This document shows positions 20,353 through 30,890 of a stretch of DNA of 64,000 bases, in pieces. Origin of the DNA: Hyphomicrobium sp. (GTDB taxonomy: Bacteria > Pseudomonadota > Alphaproteobacteria > Rhizobiales > Hyphomicrobiaceae); assembly GCA_013141015.1 (NCBI GenBank), contig JABFRT010000053.1, forward strand, positions 1 through 64,000, in the 5' to 3' direction. The notes beneath the pieces were generated by a model. That model did no database searches, had not been told where the DNA came from, and saw only the letters and a list, made by a program, of their open reading frames with translations. Position 1 is the stretch's first letter. The number at the start of each line of letters is the position of its first letter. The translations under genes and the position numbers were made by a program.

Positions 20353-21651
20353 CTACCCTTGGAACGGGTCTTTCATCAAAATCGTGTCGTCGCGCTGCGG
20401 AGACGTTGACAGCAGCGTCACCGGGCACTCGATCAGCTCTTCCAGGCGGCGCACGTACTTCACGGCCTGCGCCGGAAGCTGAGCCCAGCTGCGCGCGCCC
20501 TGCGTCGAGCCTTTCCAACCTTCGAAGTCTTCATAGATCGCAACGATGCGTTCCTGCTCGTTGAAGCCGGCCGGCAACCGGTCGATCTTCTCACCGTCCA
20601 GCATATAGCCGACGCAAATGCGGATCGTCTCAAAGCCATCAAGCACGTCGAGCTTGGTCAGCGCGATACCGTCGATGCCAGACACTTTGCAGACTTGGCG
20701 CACCAGAACGGAATCGAACCAGCCGCAGCGGCGCTTACGCCCCGTCACGGTGCCGAACTCATGGCCGCGTTCACCGATCTTTTCGCCAATCGCATCCGTC
20801 AACTCGGTCGGGAACGGGCCCGATCCAACGCGCGTGGTGTAGGCTTTCGCGATACCAAGCACATATCCAACCGCGCGCGGACCCATGCCGGAGCCGGTCG
20901 CGGCCTGCGCTGCCACCGTGTTCGACGAAGTGACGAACGGATAGGTGCCGTGATCGATATCGAGCAATGCGCCTTGCGCACCTTCAAACAAGATGCGCTT
21001 GCCCAAGCGGTGCTGCTTGTTGAGCAGATCCCAGGTCACATCCATATAGGGCAGGATTTTCGGCGCTATTTCCGTCAACTCGGCGATCAGCGTATCCTTG
21101 CAGATTTCCGGCTGGTTGAGCCCGCGGCGCAGCGCGTTGTGATGCACCAGAATGCGATCAACTTTCGGGCCCAGTGTTTCGAGATTGTTCAAGTCTTGAA
21201 CGCGGATGGCGCGCCGTCCCACCTTATCTTCGTAGGCCGGGCCAATGCCGCGCCCGGTGGTGCCGATCTTGCCCGCACCCGCCGCCGTTTCCCGCAGCTG
21301 ATCGAGTTCGCGGTGCAGCGGCAGAATGAGTGTGGCGTTCTCAGCGATGCGCAGGTTTTCAGCCGTGATCACGACGTCTTGCTTGGCCAGTTTTTCGATT
21401 TCCGAAACCAGCGCCCACGGGTCAATCACCACGCCATTGCCAATGACCGCCAGCTTGCCCTTGCGCACCACGCCTGATGGCAACAGCGACAGCTTGTAGA
21501 CGTTGTCGCCAATGACCAGCGTATGCCCGGCGTTGTGCCCGCCCTGGAAGCGCACGACCACGTCGGCGCGTTCCGATAGCCAGTCGACAATCTTGCCTTT
21601 GCCTTCGTCGCCCCACTGGGCGCCAACAACCACGACGTTGGCCATCTTCAA
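20353..21651 (-). CDS. purA: Adenylosuccinate synthase
   Basis: [40 protein letters not shown]...[20 protein letters not shown]...[10 protein letters not shown]. Confidence 0.97.
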   Translation of the reverse strand: MKMANVVVVGAQWGDEGKGKIVDWLSERADVVVRFQGGHNAGHTLVIGDNVYKLSLLPSGVVRKGKLAVIGNGVVIDPWALVSEIEKLAKQDVVITAENLRIAENATLILPLHRELDQLRETAAGAGKIGTTGRGIGPAYEDKVGRRAIRVQDLNNLETLGPKVDRILVHHNALRRGLNQPEICKDTLIAELTEIAPKILPYMDVTWDLLNKQHRLGKRILFEGAQGALLDIDHGTYPFVTSSNTVAAQAATGSGMGPRAVGYVLGIAKAYTTRVGSGPFPTELTDAIGEKIGERGHEFGTVTGRKRRCGWFDSVLVRQVCKVSGIDGIALTKLDVLDGFETIRICVGYMLDGEKIDRLPAGFNEQERIVAIYEDFEGWKGSTQGARSWAQLPAQAVKYVRRLEELIECPVTLLSTSPQRDDTILMKDPFQG

Positions 21652-21724
21652 ACCTTCTCAAAGTTAGGCCCCGGCGGACGCCAGGGCCAATTGCTTTGTG
21701 CAGCACTGTTGCCGCACACAATAC

Positions 21725-21820
21725 TGTCATCCTAGGCCTCGTGCCTAGGATCCATTCTTCAAATCGCGTGGACCGTCATGTTTGGCACGATGGATCCCAG
21801 GCACGAGGCCTGGGATGACA
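21725..21820. repeat. Long inverted repeat (about 31-bp arms, 2 mismatches)
   Basis: TGTCATCCTAGGCCTCGTGCCTAGGATCCAT ... ATGGATCCCAGGCACGAGGCCTGGGATGACA. Confidence 0.8.
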
Positions 21821-21922
21821 ATCGCGGGGAGACACCGCGCCGGAGGACAGGCCACTCGTCATTCAGCCAGAACCATTTACGGCGTCAGCTTATAGCCGAG
21901 ATTCGGCGCCTGCGACGACGAC

Positions 21923-23626
21923 TTACGGCCCGTAGATGATCGACTTCGCCGCAGGCCAGGAGATCCGGTAGCCATAATCCAGCACCCGCTCCTCGTCCGG
22001 CTCCAGTTTGGCTTCAAAGCTCATCACACCGCGCTTTTCCTCGAAGTTGGATTTGGTGGGCGGCGTTTTGCCAGTGTATTCGACCTTGATGTCCTGGTTC
22101 TGCGACACCGGAACCCGGTCCAGAACCGTCACCTGGATCGGCCGCTCGTGCAGGTTTTTCAGGGTTGTGCGGAAATTGCGGCTGTCGGTATGCGAGGTCG
22201 AAATCAAGCCGGTCTCGCCGCGCTTTTCCTCCAGCACCGCGTATTTGACCTTCACCTGATCATCGACGCCGAAGCCCAAATCATGATCTTCACCCGGTTG
22301 CAGCAGCGGCAATTGAGCGTTGCCCGCAAACGTGCCGTCGCGGAACAGATAGACCCTGCCCGGAAGCAGCGGCGTGCCCTTGGGCAATTTGATCTTGGCG
22401 TAAAGATAAGCGTTGGTGTCGAGTTTCGGCACTGAGCGGGCGGAGAGCACGGGCTCCAGTGCGTCCGTCATCAAAACCACGCGTTTGGCGTCGCCATTGC
22501 CGGGGACCGTTACCAGGCCTGCCACCGCGAATGTCGCTTCGAACGGCGCAGTGATCACGGCGGCTTGCGTCTCAACCACCACTTGCGGCTCGTCGAGTTT
22601 GGCGGTGGCCATCTTGTTTGCGCCGCCAAGCATTTCCGGCGGTGCCGCAGCTGCTTCCATGTCCTGCTGGATATTCTCCGGCCGCCGCGCACGCGTGGCG
22701 GGGGCTGCCATCGGCACCGGCTTCAACTCTGGCTCAAAATCAACGGTTTGCGTATCGATTCCTGGGGCGGACGCGCCTTCCGACGGACGCGCCGTCGACA
22801 GTTGCAGCACAACGTCGTCCCAGTTCTCACCCGACTTTTGCGTAATCGCCGCGCGGCGAGCGAGGTCCAGCTTGGCTGGTGCCGTCTTGCTGCCGGTCTG
22901 CAACCGCGCATCATACAGCGGCACCCAGTTGGCGCCCTGAACCTGATAGCGCACAATAAAATCTGCCTCTAACGGGCTGCCGGACTGCACGTAAACGCGC
23001 ACTTCCGTCTGATCGGTTTTAGCTGGCGCAAGGCCTGACAACTTCTTGTCGAGGTCTTCGATTTTGCGGTCGAGATCGCGGATTTTCAGTTGCGCATCAA
23101 TGCCGAGACGGCTGGCGTCTGTCGTGCCTTGCGCGATTTGCGACAACACCCGCGGCCAGTCTTCGCTGGTCGCACCGATACCGGCGGCGGGTGCCGGACG
23201 CGTCGGCAATTGCGCCAGATTGGCGATCAGCTGCTTTTGCGTCTCAGCCGCCTGCACTTGTGCTTCAAGCACGGTCTTCTGATCGCGCAGTGCTTCCAGT
23301 TCGTCCTCGATCTTTTTGCGCTCGGCATCCGCCGCCTGGCTTTCGGCGCGCGCCAGATATTTGCGGGCGGTATCGACAGAGCCGATATCGAGCTTACCTG
23401 TCGCCTTGCCTTCAACGCGGATCGAGCCCGCCACTGCACTTGCCGGAATATCGTTGAACGTGATCGTGTGGTCACCCTTGTCGAGCTTGACTTTAGCGAC
23501 ACGCGTTACCTCGGCGCCCGACAGGAACACCGTGACCGCATCGACGCGTGTCGGCGCTGTCACTTCAAGGGCCAGGGCCTGGGCGCTGAAAAAAATCAAT
23601 CCGGCAACAGTAAAGGCAACGCGCAT
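21923..23626 (-). CDS. Mucoidy inhibitor MuiA / DUF4139 family protein
   Basis: VTAPTRVDAVTVFLSGAEVTRVAKVKLDKGDHTITFNDIPASAVAGSIRVEGKA, coiled-coil, then DUF4139-type beta domain; start at internal Met 23626. Confidence 0.85.
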   Translation of the reverse strand: MRVAFTVAGLIFFSAQALALEVTAPTRVDAVTVFLSGAEVTRVAKVKLDKGDHTITFNDIPASAVAGSIRVEGKATGKLDIGSVDTARKYLARAESQAADAERKKIEDELEALRDQKTVLEAQVQAAETQKQLIANLAQLPTRPAPAAGIGATSEDWPRVLSQIAQGTTDASRLGIDAQLKIRDLDRKIEDLDKKLSGLAPAKTDQTEVRVYVQSGSPLEADFIVRYQVQGANWVPLYDARLQTGSKTAPAKLDLARRAAITQKSGENWDDVVLQLSTARPSEGASAPGIDTQTVDFEPELKPVPMAAPATRARRPENIQQDMEAAAAPPEMLGGANKMATAKLDEPQVVVETQAAVITAPFEATFAVAGLVTVPGNGDAKRVVLMTDALEPVLSARSVPKLDTNAYLYAKIKLPKGTPLLPGRVYLFRDGTFAGNAQLPLLQPGEDHDLGFGVDDQVKVKYAVLEEKRGETGLISTSHTDSRNFRTTLKNLHERPIQVTVLDRVPVSQNQDIKVEYTGKTPPTKSNFEEKRGVMSFEAKLEPDEERVLDYGYRISWPAAKSIIYGP

Positions 23627-23800
23627 CTTCAAAATTTCCTTTGTCGGCTTGGTTGGGATCGCCACGGCTTGTGACGCTCTCGGCCCCCGGTTCGTAAGCA
23701 ATAAGCCAGCAGGCATTATGACCGATGCCCATGCTTAACGAAAGCCATTGACAGAGCTGGGGTTAAGCACGGGGATAACTCGTTAACCACGAACGGAGCC

Positions 23801-24973
23801 CTAGTGTGCGGCCGTGCTGACTTTTACGGTGGCATAGGCCCAATCGAGCCAGGGCAGCAGATCAACAAGGTCTTGGCGCTCGACGGTTGTGCCGGTCCAG
23901 ATCCGCAAACCCGGCGTCACACCGCGGTAGGACCCAAGATCGAACGCGGCGCGCTCGGTTTCGAGCAGGGCCAGCATCTGCTGCATAAACGCCTCAGGCG
24001 CGCCCGGCCCCTTGGCATCGACATCTGCATCCGCCAAGCGCAGGCACACCGCCGTATTCGACCGCGTTGCCGGATCAACCGCCAGCGGCTCAGCCCACGG
24101 TGTGCGCGCAATCCAGTCGTAGACAACTTTGGCGTTGCCATCCGCCCGCGCGATCGTTGCCGCCAAGCCGCCGATGTTTTCCATCCAGGCGAGCGCATCA
24201 AGATAGTCTTCAACGCACAACAGAGAAGGCGTGTTGATGGTCACGCCCTGGAACACGTCGCGCATCACACCGCTGTCATTGGTCAACCGGAACAGTTTCG
24301 GCACCGGCCATTGCGGACGATGCGTTTCCAATCTGTGCAAGGCGCGCGGCGACAAAATCATCATGCCGTGCGCCGCTTCCGAGCCCAGCGCCTTCTGCCA
24401 GGAATACGTCAGCACGTCGATTTTCGAGAAGTCAATCGCTTGCGCGAACACGCCCGACGTTGCATCGCAGAATGTCAAACCTGTGCGGCTGCTGGCGATC
24501 CAACCGGCGTTGGGTACGCGCACACCCGTGGTCGTACCATTCCAGGTGAACAGCACGTCGCGCGAAAAATCAGCCTTCGACAGATCTGGCAAGCGGCCCC
24601 ACCCAGCATCAAAGGTCCGCAGATCGGTAATCCGCAATTCTTCCGCCGCGTCTTTCATCCAGATGCGGCCAAACACTTCCCACGAGAACACATCGACGCC
24701 GCGCGCACCCAGCAAGTTCCACATGGCGATTTCAAACGCGCCTGTGTCGGACCCGGGCAGGATCGCGATCTCGTAGCCGTCCGGCACCTGCAGCACGCTA
24801 CGCGTCTTATCGACCGCAAGTTTCAAACGCGCGCGGCCTTCGGCTGAGCGATGCGACCGGCCCGCCAGCGCACCTTTCAAAGCGTCAACGCTCCATCCCG
24901 GCCGCTTGGCGCAGGGACCAGACGAGAAAAACGGCCGCGCAGGTTTGGTCTTTGGTTTGGCGGGAAGCGTCAT
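23801..24973 (-). CDS. serC: Phosphoserine aminotransferase
   Basis: PFFSSGPCAKRPGWSVDALKGALAGRSHRSAEGRARLKLAVDKTRSVLQVPDGYEIAILPGSDTGAFEIAMWNLLG: alphaproteobacterial SerC type. Confidence 0.92.
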   Translation of the reverse strand: MTLPAKPKTKPARPFFSSGPCAKRPGWSVDALKGALAGRSHRSAEGRARLKLAVDKTRSVLQVPDGYEIAILPGSDTGAFEIAMWNLLGARGVDVFSWEVFGRIWMKDAAEELRITDLRTFDAGWGRLPDLSKADFSRDVLFTWNGTTTGVRVPNAGWIASSRTGLTFCDATSGVFAQAIDFSKIDVLTYSWQKALGSEAAHGMMILSPRALHRLETHRPQWPVPKLFRLTNDSGVMRDVFQGVTINTPSLLCVEDYLDALAWMENIGGLAATIARADGNAKVVYDWIARTPWAEPLAVDPATRSNTAVCLRLADADVDAKGPGAPEAFMQQMLALLETERAAFDLGSYRGVTPGLRIWTGTTVERQDLVDLLPWLDWAYATVKVSTAAH

Positions 24974-25106
24974 TGGCAGGCCTGATTGAAAAATGTGAAC
25001 GGGGGTGTCGCCACTGACGTCTCCCTTTCCCCGCTTCTGCACTCAATGGGGAGAGGGGACTTGAGCAACAAAGCCCTCTAGCACACCCCACCGCCGCCAC
25101 CGAAAC

Positions 25107-25140
25107 AAAAAAGGGCAGCCCTGAGGCCACCCTTTTCTTT
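25107..25140 (-). terminator. Rho-independent terminator for the Omp25-like gene at 25162
   Basis: Minus strand AAAAGGGTGGCC-TCA-GGGCTGCCCTTTTTTG. Confidence 0.7.
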
Positions 25141-25161
25141 ACGCTCAACAGGAACTTTTGA

Positions 25162-26205
25162 TCAGTTGACGTCAAACCGCAGACCGGCGCGGACTTGGTG
25201 GACGTGCTGGTCGCCGACCGATACCCGCGATTCCGTGCCATCGATGCTCATCGCGAAGTCGGTGCCGCCGAGGAACAAGTAGCGGTAGCCGACATCAATC
25301 GACGTGATATCGCTGATTTGGTAGCTCACACCGGCCATCGCCGCGGCGGCGAGGCTGACGGTGTTTGCGCTGGTCTGGGCTTGCGACGTATAGACAGTCG
25401 TCGGGCCGCCTCCGGCGCCACACGCCGCTTCAAGGTCGCAGTGTTCGACCGTGGTTGTGTGCGTACGGTCCAATTGGTTCCAGACCAAACCAATACCGGC
25501 GCCAACATAAGGCGTGAAGCCGCGGCGGCCGCTGGACCCAAAGTCATAGTAGGCGTTGGCCATCCACACGGTGCCGTCTACGTCGGTCTTGTCAGAGACA
25601 TTGATTGTCGTGCGGCGGTCCGCGACGCTGCCGTCGCCATTTGCGTCGCCGTCCAAGTTGGCATCCGTGCCGTAGGTTTCGTTTACGCCATCGCCATCGA
25701 CGTCATAGTAGGAGTGCGCGTCCCACGATGCCGAGCCTTGAATATAGGCCTGATCGTTCGAGCGCTTTTCAACTGTCGCATCCATGCGCCAGCCATTGCC
25801 GAGATAATAGCCGACGCCCGCGCCAAACGTTGAGAGCTTTGAAAAGTCGGTGCTGAACCAATCCGCATCAAGGGCCTGCAGGTCAGGGCCGTCAGCGAAG
25901 CTTCCTGAATAGCCATCACCGCCGTTATGGCCACCGACATACGATCCGCCGGAAATCAACCCGCCGTACTGATATCCACTTTCCGAAAGCGAAGGCTTGC
26001 TGATCACGCCGAGGCCTGCATCCATACGGAAGTAGAACGAAGGCTTATAGTCGGGGATCGGAACAGGCGCCGGCACCGGAATGGCCGACGATCCGCTCAT
26101 ATCCTTGATGCTGCCCGCGCCGCCATTCCAATCGGCAGCCAACGCCGGGGACGCTGTCACTGCAGCGAGTGCCGCAAGCGAGACGAACGCAATCTGAACC
26201 TTCAT
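25162..26205 (-). CDS. Outer-membrane beta-barrel protein (Omp25/31-like)
   Basis: Signal peptide; YDFGSSGRRGFTPYVGAGIGLVWNQLD...ISYQ/DITSIDVGYRYLFLGG...HQVRAGLRFDVN. Confidence 0.85.
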   Translation of the reverse strand: MKVQIAFVSLAALAAVTASPALAADWNGGAGSIKDMSGSSAIPVPAPVPIPDYKPSFYFRMDAGLGVISKPSLSESGYQYGGLISGGSYVGGHNGGDGYSGSFADGPDLQALDADWFSTDFSKLSTFGAGVGYYLGNGWRMDATVEKRSNDQAYIQGSASWDAHSYYDVDGDGVNETYGTDANLDGDANGDGSVADRRTTINVSDKTDVDGTVWMANAYYDFGSSGRRGFTPYVGAGIGLVWNQLDRTHTTTVEHCDLEAACGAGGGPTTVYTSQAQTSANTVSLAAAAMAGVSYQISDITSIDVGYRYLFLGGTDFAMSIDGTESRVSVGDQHVHQVRAGLRFDVN

Positions 26206-26537
26206 AGCCCGAAATCCCTCAAAAGCGACCCTGTAGCGCCGGCGGGCAAATCGGCCTGCTGGACACGCGGGTCTTGATCAACACATCGCAGCCCGTACGG
26301 GCCAGTTGAGGGGAACGCTGCTTTTCAGCGGGGCCGTCCTGTACGCTGCGAATGAAAAACCGCAGCGCGCTACGCGTGACAAGCTACCAGGACGCAAAAC
26401 GCGAAAAAGCCAATGGCGAACAATTCCACACCGCTGGCACTTTTGGGCGGCTGGGCACTCAATCAAAATGCCCCGCCGTAGTCTTCAAAGTCTCATCCGG
26501 CGGCAGAACGCGTACGCTCTCTGCCGCCGTATTGGTA

Positions 26538-27392
26538 TCAGTTGATGTCGTAACGCAGACCCAAGCGGAACTGGTGAGCGTGAATGTCTTCAACCGTCGG
26601 ATCCTGCGAAACGGTGCCCGTGCCGCCGTGGCCGCCATTAACTGGCGCGGTATAGGTTGCGTTGACGGCACCGGTTGACGCTTCGCCGAGATACAAGAAG
26701 CGGTAGCCCGCATCGAACGACAGGCGGTCGCGCAGCTTGATCTGGAAGCCAGCCATCGCAGCGCCGGCAACGTGGGTTTCGGAACCGCTATCGATCGTGC
26801 CCGTCAAACATCCGCACGGATCGGTAACAGTGCCCTCAGACGTTTTGTTGCGCGTGAAGCCAAGACCGAGACCGACATACGGCGTGAAGCGGTTGCCGAA
26901 ATCGAAATCGTAGTAGACGTTGGCGAGAGCGACCGTGCTGGTCAAGCCAAACGTGCGCACGCCCGGCAGGTCGGTCAGAGGATCGGCGAGGTTTGCGGTC
27001 ACGTCCGATTCCGCCAGGCGGTCGATGGTCAGGTCGCCACGGAAGCCGCGGCCGAAGTACATGCCAACGCCGCCACCGTAGCCCCAGTTGCTATCGATGC
27101 TGCTGTCGATCAGGTCAAAGCGGTCATCTTCGGTGATTGATGGCGTGTCGTAGCTGCTGTGCGTGCCATCCAAGCGGAAGTACAGCGATGGGCGCGGCGC
27201 TTCCATTGGCATGGCGTAGCCGCCATCCTTGATCGAGCCGCCGCCGTAATTGCCAAGGTCCGCAGCCGTCGCGCCCTGCGCGGTGCCAAGGACGAGGGCT
27301 GCGCCGAGAAAAAGTGTTGCGCGCGTGTAGGCCATGAGAGTTCCCTTTCGGTGCCGGCCCCGGCGCTCTTCGCCGTGGATCCGTGGTGACAA
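26538..27392 (-). CDS. Outer-membrane beta-barrel protein (Omp25/31-like), paralogue
   Basis: ANVYYDFDFGNRFTPYVGLGLGFTRN...LSFDAGYRFLYLGE...HQFRLGLRYDIN. Confidence 0.85.
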   Translation of the reverse strand: MSPRIHGEERRGRHRKGTLMAYTRATLFLGAALVLGTAQGATAADLGNYGGGSIKDGGYAMPMEAPRPSLYFRLDGTHSSYDTPSITEDDRFDLIDSSIDSNWGYGGGVGMYFGRGFRGDLTIDRLAESDVTANLADPLTDLPGVRTFGLTSTVALANVYYDFDFGNRFTPYVGLGLGFTRNKTSEGTVTDPCGCLTGTIDSGSETHVAGAAMAGFQIKLRDRLSFDAGYRFLYLGEASTGAVNATYTAPVNGGHGGTGTVSQDPTVEDIHAHQFRLGLRYDIN

Positions 27393-27521
27393 AACCTCTG
27401 TTCACCACGGACTATCGCTGACAACATTTAAGGGAGGCTTAATCGCCGGATCATTTCGAAACGAAATGTGCGGCAGGTGTTAATGAGGTGTGAAGATGCG
27501 CGCGGCCGCGGGCATTCATTT

Positions 27522-27668
27522 AACCCGTCATCCCGTGCGCGTCGCGGCATTCTTCATGCCGCTGCGCAGACACGGGATCTTGTTGGAGCGTACGCAGCCA
27601 AAGACAATTGATTCCGTGTCTGCACCGCATCGTCAAAGTGACGCTGCGGTGCGCACGGAAAGACGGGT
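27522..27668. repeat. Dispersed palindromic element, copy B
   Basis: AACCCGTCATCCCGTGCGC...GCGCACGGAAAGACGGGT with internal CTGCGCAGACACGGGATCTTG / GATTCCGTGTCTGCACCGC, homologous to 20206..20341. Confidence 0.8.
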
Positions 27669-27678
27669 CAATAAAATT

Positions 27679-29028
27679 CTAAGCAGCCGCCGCTGACTTC
27701 ACGGCGTCGCAGATATCGCCGACGACGGCTGAGACAACGCCCTCGTCATCGCCTTCCGCCATCACACGGATGACAGGCTCCGTGCCCGACGGACGAATGA
27801 CAAGCCGGCCACGGTCTCCAAGCTTTGCCTTGGCGCCTTCGATTGCTTTGAGCACGCGCTTGTCTTCAAGCGGTTTGCCGCTGGCGTAGCGGACGTTTTT
27901 TAAAATTTGCGGCAACGGCGTGAAGCGCGCGCAAACTTCCGACACCGGCTTGCCGGTTTTGACAACGCAGGCCAGCACCTGCAGTGCCGACACAAGGCCA
28001 TCGCCCGTGGTCGTGAAATCCGACAACACGATATGGCCGGACTGTTCGCCGCCGACGTTAAATCCGTGTTTGCGCATATGCTCGGTCACATAGCGGTCAC
28101 CCACCGGCGTGCGCGCCAACGTCAGATCGAGGCTCTTCAAATAGCGCTCAAGTCCAAGGTTGCTCATAACGGTCGCGACGATGCCGCCAGCCGTCAGTTT
28201 GCCCGATTGATTCCAGCTGTCGGCGATTACCGCCATCAACTGATCGCCATCGACGATGTTACCCTTCTCATCAACGATGACCACGCGGTCGGCGTCACCG
28301 TCAAGCGCGATGCCGATATCGGCGCGGACTTCGCGAACCTTGTCGATCAAGGTTTCCGGCGCGGTTGAGCCGCATTTCAAATTGATGTTGCGGCCGTTCG
28401 GCTCGACGCCGATTGAGATGACTTCGGCGCCGAGTTCCCAAAGCGCTTCCGGCGCAACCTTGTATGACGCGCCATTGGCGCAATCGATGACGATCCGCAA
28501 ACCGTCGAGACGCAAATGCTTGGGCAACGTGCGCTTGGCAAATTCGATGTAGCGTTCACGGGCGCTTTCAACGCGCGTGGCCCGGCCGATCTTGTCAGCG
28601 TCCGCCAGCAGCGCCCGCGTGTCACCATCGATCAATTCTTCGATCTGACGCTCCATGTCGTCCGACAGCTTATAGCCATCCGGATCGAACAGCTTGATGC
28701 CGTTGTCATGGGCCGGGTTGTGCGACGCCGACAGCATGACGCCAAGATCGGCGCGCAGCGAGCGGGTCAACATGGCAACCGCCGGCGTCGGCATCGGACC
28801 CAAGAGAAACACATCCATACCGACGGACGTAAAGCCGGACATCAAGGCCGCTTCCAGCATGTATCCGGACAGCCGCGTGTCCTTGCCGATCACCACCCGG
28901 TGGCGATGCGCGCCAGAGCGGAAAATTTTCCCCGCAGCCATCCCGACCTTCAGAGCAATCTCCGAGGTCATGGGGTGCTGGTTGGCCAAGCCCCGGATGC
29001 CGTCTGTCCCAAAATAGCGCCGTGCCAT
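27679..29028 (-). CDS. glmM: Phosphoglucosamine mutase
   Basis: [33 protein letters not shown]...[19 protein letters not shown]...[13 protein letters not shown]...[17 protein letters not shown]. Confidence 0.97.
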   Translation of the reverse strand: MARRYFGTDGIRGLANQHPMTSEIALKVGMAAGKIFRSGAHRHRVVIGKDTRLSGYMLEAALMSGFTSVGMDVFLLGPMPTPAVAMLTRSLRADLGVMLSASHNPAHDNGIKLFDPDGYKLSDDMERQIEELIDGDTRALLADADKIGRATRVESARERYIEFAKRTLPKHLRLDGLRIVIDCANGASYKVAPEALWELGAEVISIGVEPNGRNINLKCGSTAPETLIDKVREVRADIGIALDGDADRVVIVDEKGNIVDGDQLMAVIADSWNQSGKLTAGGIVATVMSNLGLERYLKSLDLTLARTPVGDRYVTEHMRKHGFNVGGEQSGHIVLSDFTTTGDGLVSALQVLACVVKTGKPVSEVCARFTPLPQILKNVRYASGKPLEDKRVLKAIEGAKAKLGDRGRLVIRPSGTEPVIRVMAEGDDEGVVSAVVGDICDAVKSAAAA

Positions 29029-29410
29029 AGTCCCTCTCGTTCCGCCTGCGGCGGCTTTCCCGCCGCCCATCAATCCGCATCAACCGTATTCAAATCCTGG
29101 ACCAACCCGCCAGAAGCGCCCTTCTAACACTTTTGGCGGTAAAAAAAGCGGCATACCACCCCTCACCTGGGGGCAAGAGCGCCACACATCATCACAAGTT
29201 TAGCGTCCAAGGCCCGGGAACAGTTGAGCTTCAGCAAATTTCGCACCACTTTCCCGCTTCAGTTGCATCAACATGCGCGCCCGCCATGCAAGTGTGCGGC
29301 GGCGGTGGACCAGCGTCACGGAATCGGCCCATAGGCCAGTCTACTGACGCGGCATCTGGACGGAACGCGGCTCGGGGCCGCTGGAAATTGAATTGAGGGA
29401 GTAGAGTTGT

Positions 29411-30319
29411 ATGGCTTTCTTTCTGGCAGTGGCGAACCGCAAGGGCGGCGTTGGTAAGTCCACCGTCGCGGTCATGCTGGCGCACGCACTCGCCGTGCAG
29501 AGCAACAAGCGCGTTCTGGTGCTCGATCTCGACTCCCAGTGCAACGCGTCGCTGATTTTGATGGGCGGCCAGGGCTGGAACGAGGCCCGCAAGGCCGGCA
29601 AGACCATCTCCGATTATTTCTACGACCTGTTCGACGGCATTCCGGCCAACGCCCGCGACTATGTGGTCAAGAACGTCGGCGACGTGACCTTGAACAACGG
29701 CAAGCCGGCGGGCGTCGCCGTGGTGCCGGGCTCACTGATGCTCGAAGACATCCAGGGCGAACTTTATTTGAAGCAGGCCAGCCAGTCGAATAACCCAGAC
29801 GTGGTCGCAAACCGCGTGCGCGGCCGCATGGAAAGCCTGATCCGCCGCTTCGAAGGCGACTTCGATGTCGTGATCCTCGATTGCCCGCCGGGTCTGTCGT
29901 TTGCAGCCCTTGCAGCCCTGAAGACCGCCGACAAGGTGATCGTGCCGTTCCGCCCGGACTATGTTTCGCAGCTGGCGGTTGATCGCGTGGCGCTGTTAAT
30001 CGAAGATAAGCGCAACCTCGACGACCTGGCCGAGATCCCCCTCAGCGAGCGGCGCTACACCTGCGTTGCGAATTACGTGCGCGACGACAACAAAGACTAT
30101 ATGATGATCGAGGAAATCAGTCTCGTGCACCCCGTGCTCGACACCTTCCTGCCGCAGCGTAACGGCATCGCCAATGCGTTTGACTACATCGGTCAGGCGC
30201 GCACGATTGAGACCAAGTACGGCGACGCCAGCGGCGACGTCACCGAGTTGCACAACGAAGTTGTTCGCGTCATGGAGCAAGCTGCCAAGGCCAAAAAGGA
30301 ACCGGCCCCGGCAGCTTAA
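29411..30319 (+). CDS. ParA/MinD-family AAA ATPase
   Basis: FFLAVANRKGGVGKSTVAVMLAHALAVQSNKRVLVLDLDSQCNASLILMGG; DVVILDCPPGLS. Confidence 0.9.
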   Translation: MAFFLAVANRKGGVGKSTVAVMLAHALAVQSNKRVLVLDLDSQCNASLILMGGQGWNEARKAGKTISDYFYDLFDGIPANARDYVVKNVGDVTLNNGKPAGVAVVPGSLMLEDIQGELYLKQASQSNNPDVVANRVRGRMESLIRRFEGDFDVVILDCPPGLSFAALAALKTADKVIVPFRPDYVSQLAVDRVALLIEDKRNLDDLAEIPLSERRYTCVANYVRDDNKDYMMIEEISLVHPVLDTFLPQRNGIANAFDYIGQARTIETKYGDASGDVTELHNEVVRVMEQAAKAKKEPAPAA

Positions 30320-30362
30320 TAATCGGCGTCAAACATAAGTTGAAGGGCTCGAGCCGAAACGC

Positions 30363-30872
30363 ATGACTAAGGCAGCCCAGCTCTGGGACATCGACAAGAA
30401 GCGCGCATTTTTCCGCGCCTACATTCAGCGTGAGACGAGCCTTGATCAGGCCTCGGCGGATAAGCTCGCCGAAGCGCTGACCAAGGCCGTCAATATGATG
30501 CGCGTCTGGGAAATGCCAGCGCCCGTGGAGCACGTTCAGGCGGCGCGCCCCACACCTCATGCCAGTCCGGCGGCTGGCAAGAGCCGCTCCAAGCTGAGCG
30601 CGGCAGAGACCGGCGCAGGCGCCTCTCAGCCGGACGCCGCAGCACCGTTTGATCCTTATGCCTTCTCGGCCATGGTCGTCCTCGCCAAAACCGGCAAGGA
30701 CGGGTTGTTGAAGCGCTTGGCTGAGATCAAGAGCGTCGAACACCTCAAGGCATTCGCCGACGCTCAACATCTGGCCGTCGCGCCATCGCTCAAAAAGCTC
30801 GATGATTTGCGCAAGGCGATCGTGGCGGCAACCGAACAGCGCTTGGCCGACCGCAAAGCGGCCGCAAGCTAA
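30363..30872 (+). CDS. Conserved hypothetical downstream of ParA
   Basis: Co-directional 169-aa ORF about 40 bp after parA-like gene; charged, helical, no recognised domain. Confidence 0.6.
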   Translation: MTKAAQLWDIDKKRAFFRAYIQRETSLDQASADKLAEALTKAVNMMRVWEMPAPVEHVQAARPTPHASPAAGKSRSKLSAAETGAGASQPDAAAPFDPYAFSAMVVLAKTGKDGLLKRLAEIKSVEHLKAFADAQHLAVAPSLKKLDDLRKAIVAATEQRLADRKAAAS

Positions 30873-30890
30873 TCAATCCGGATTGGCAGG

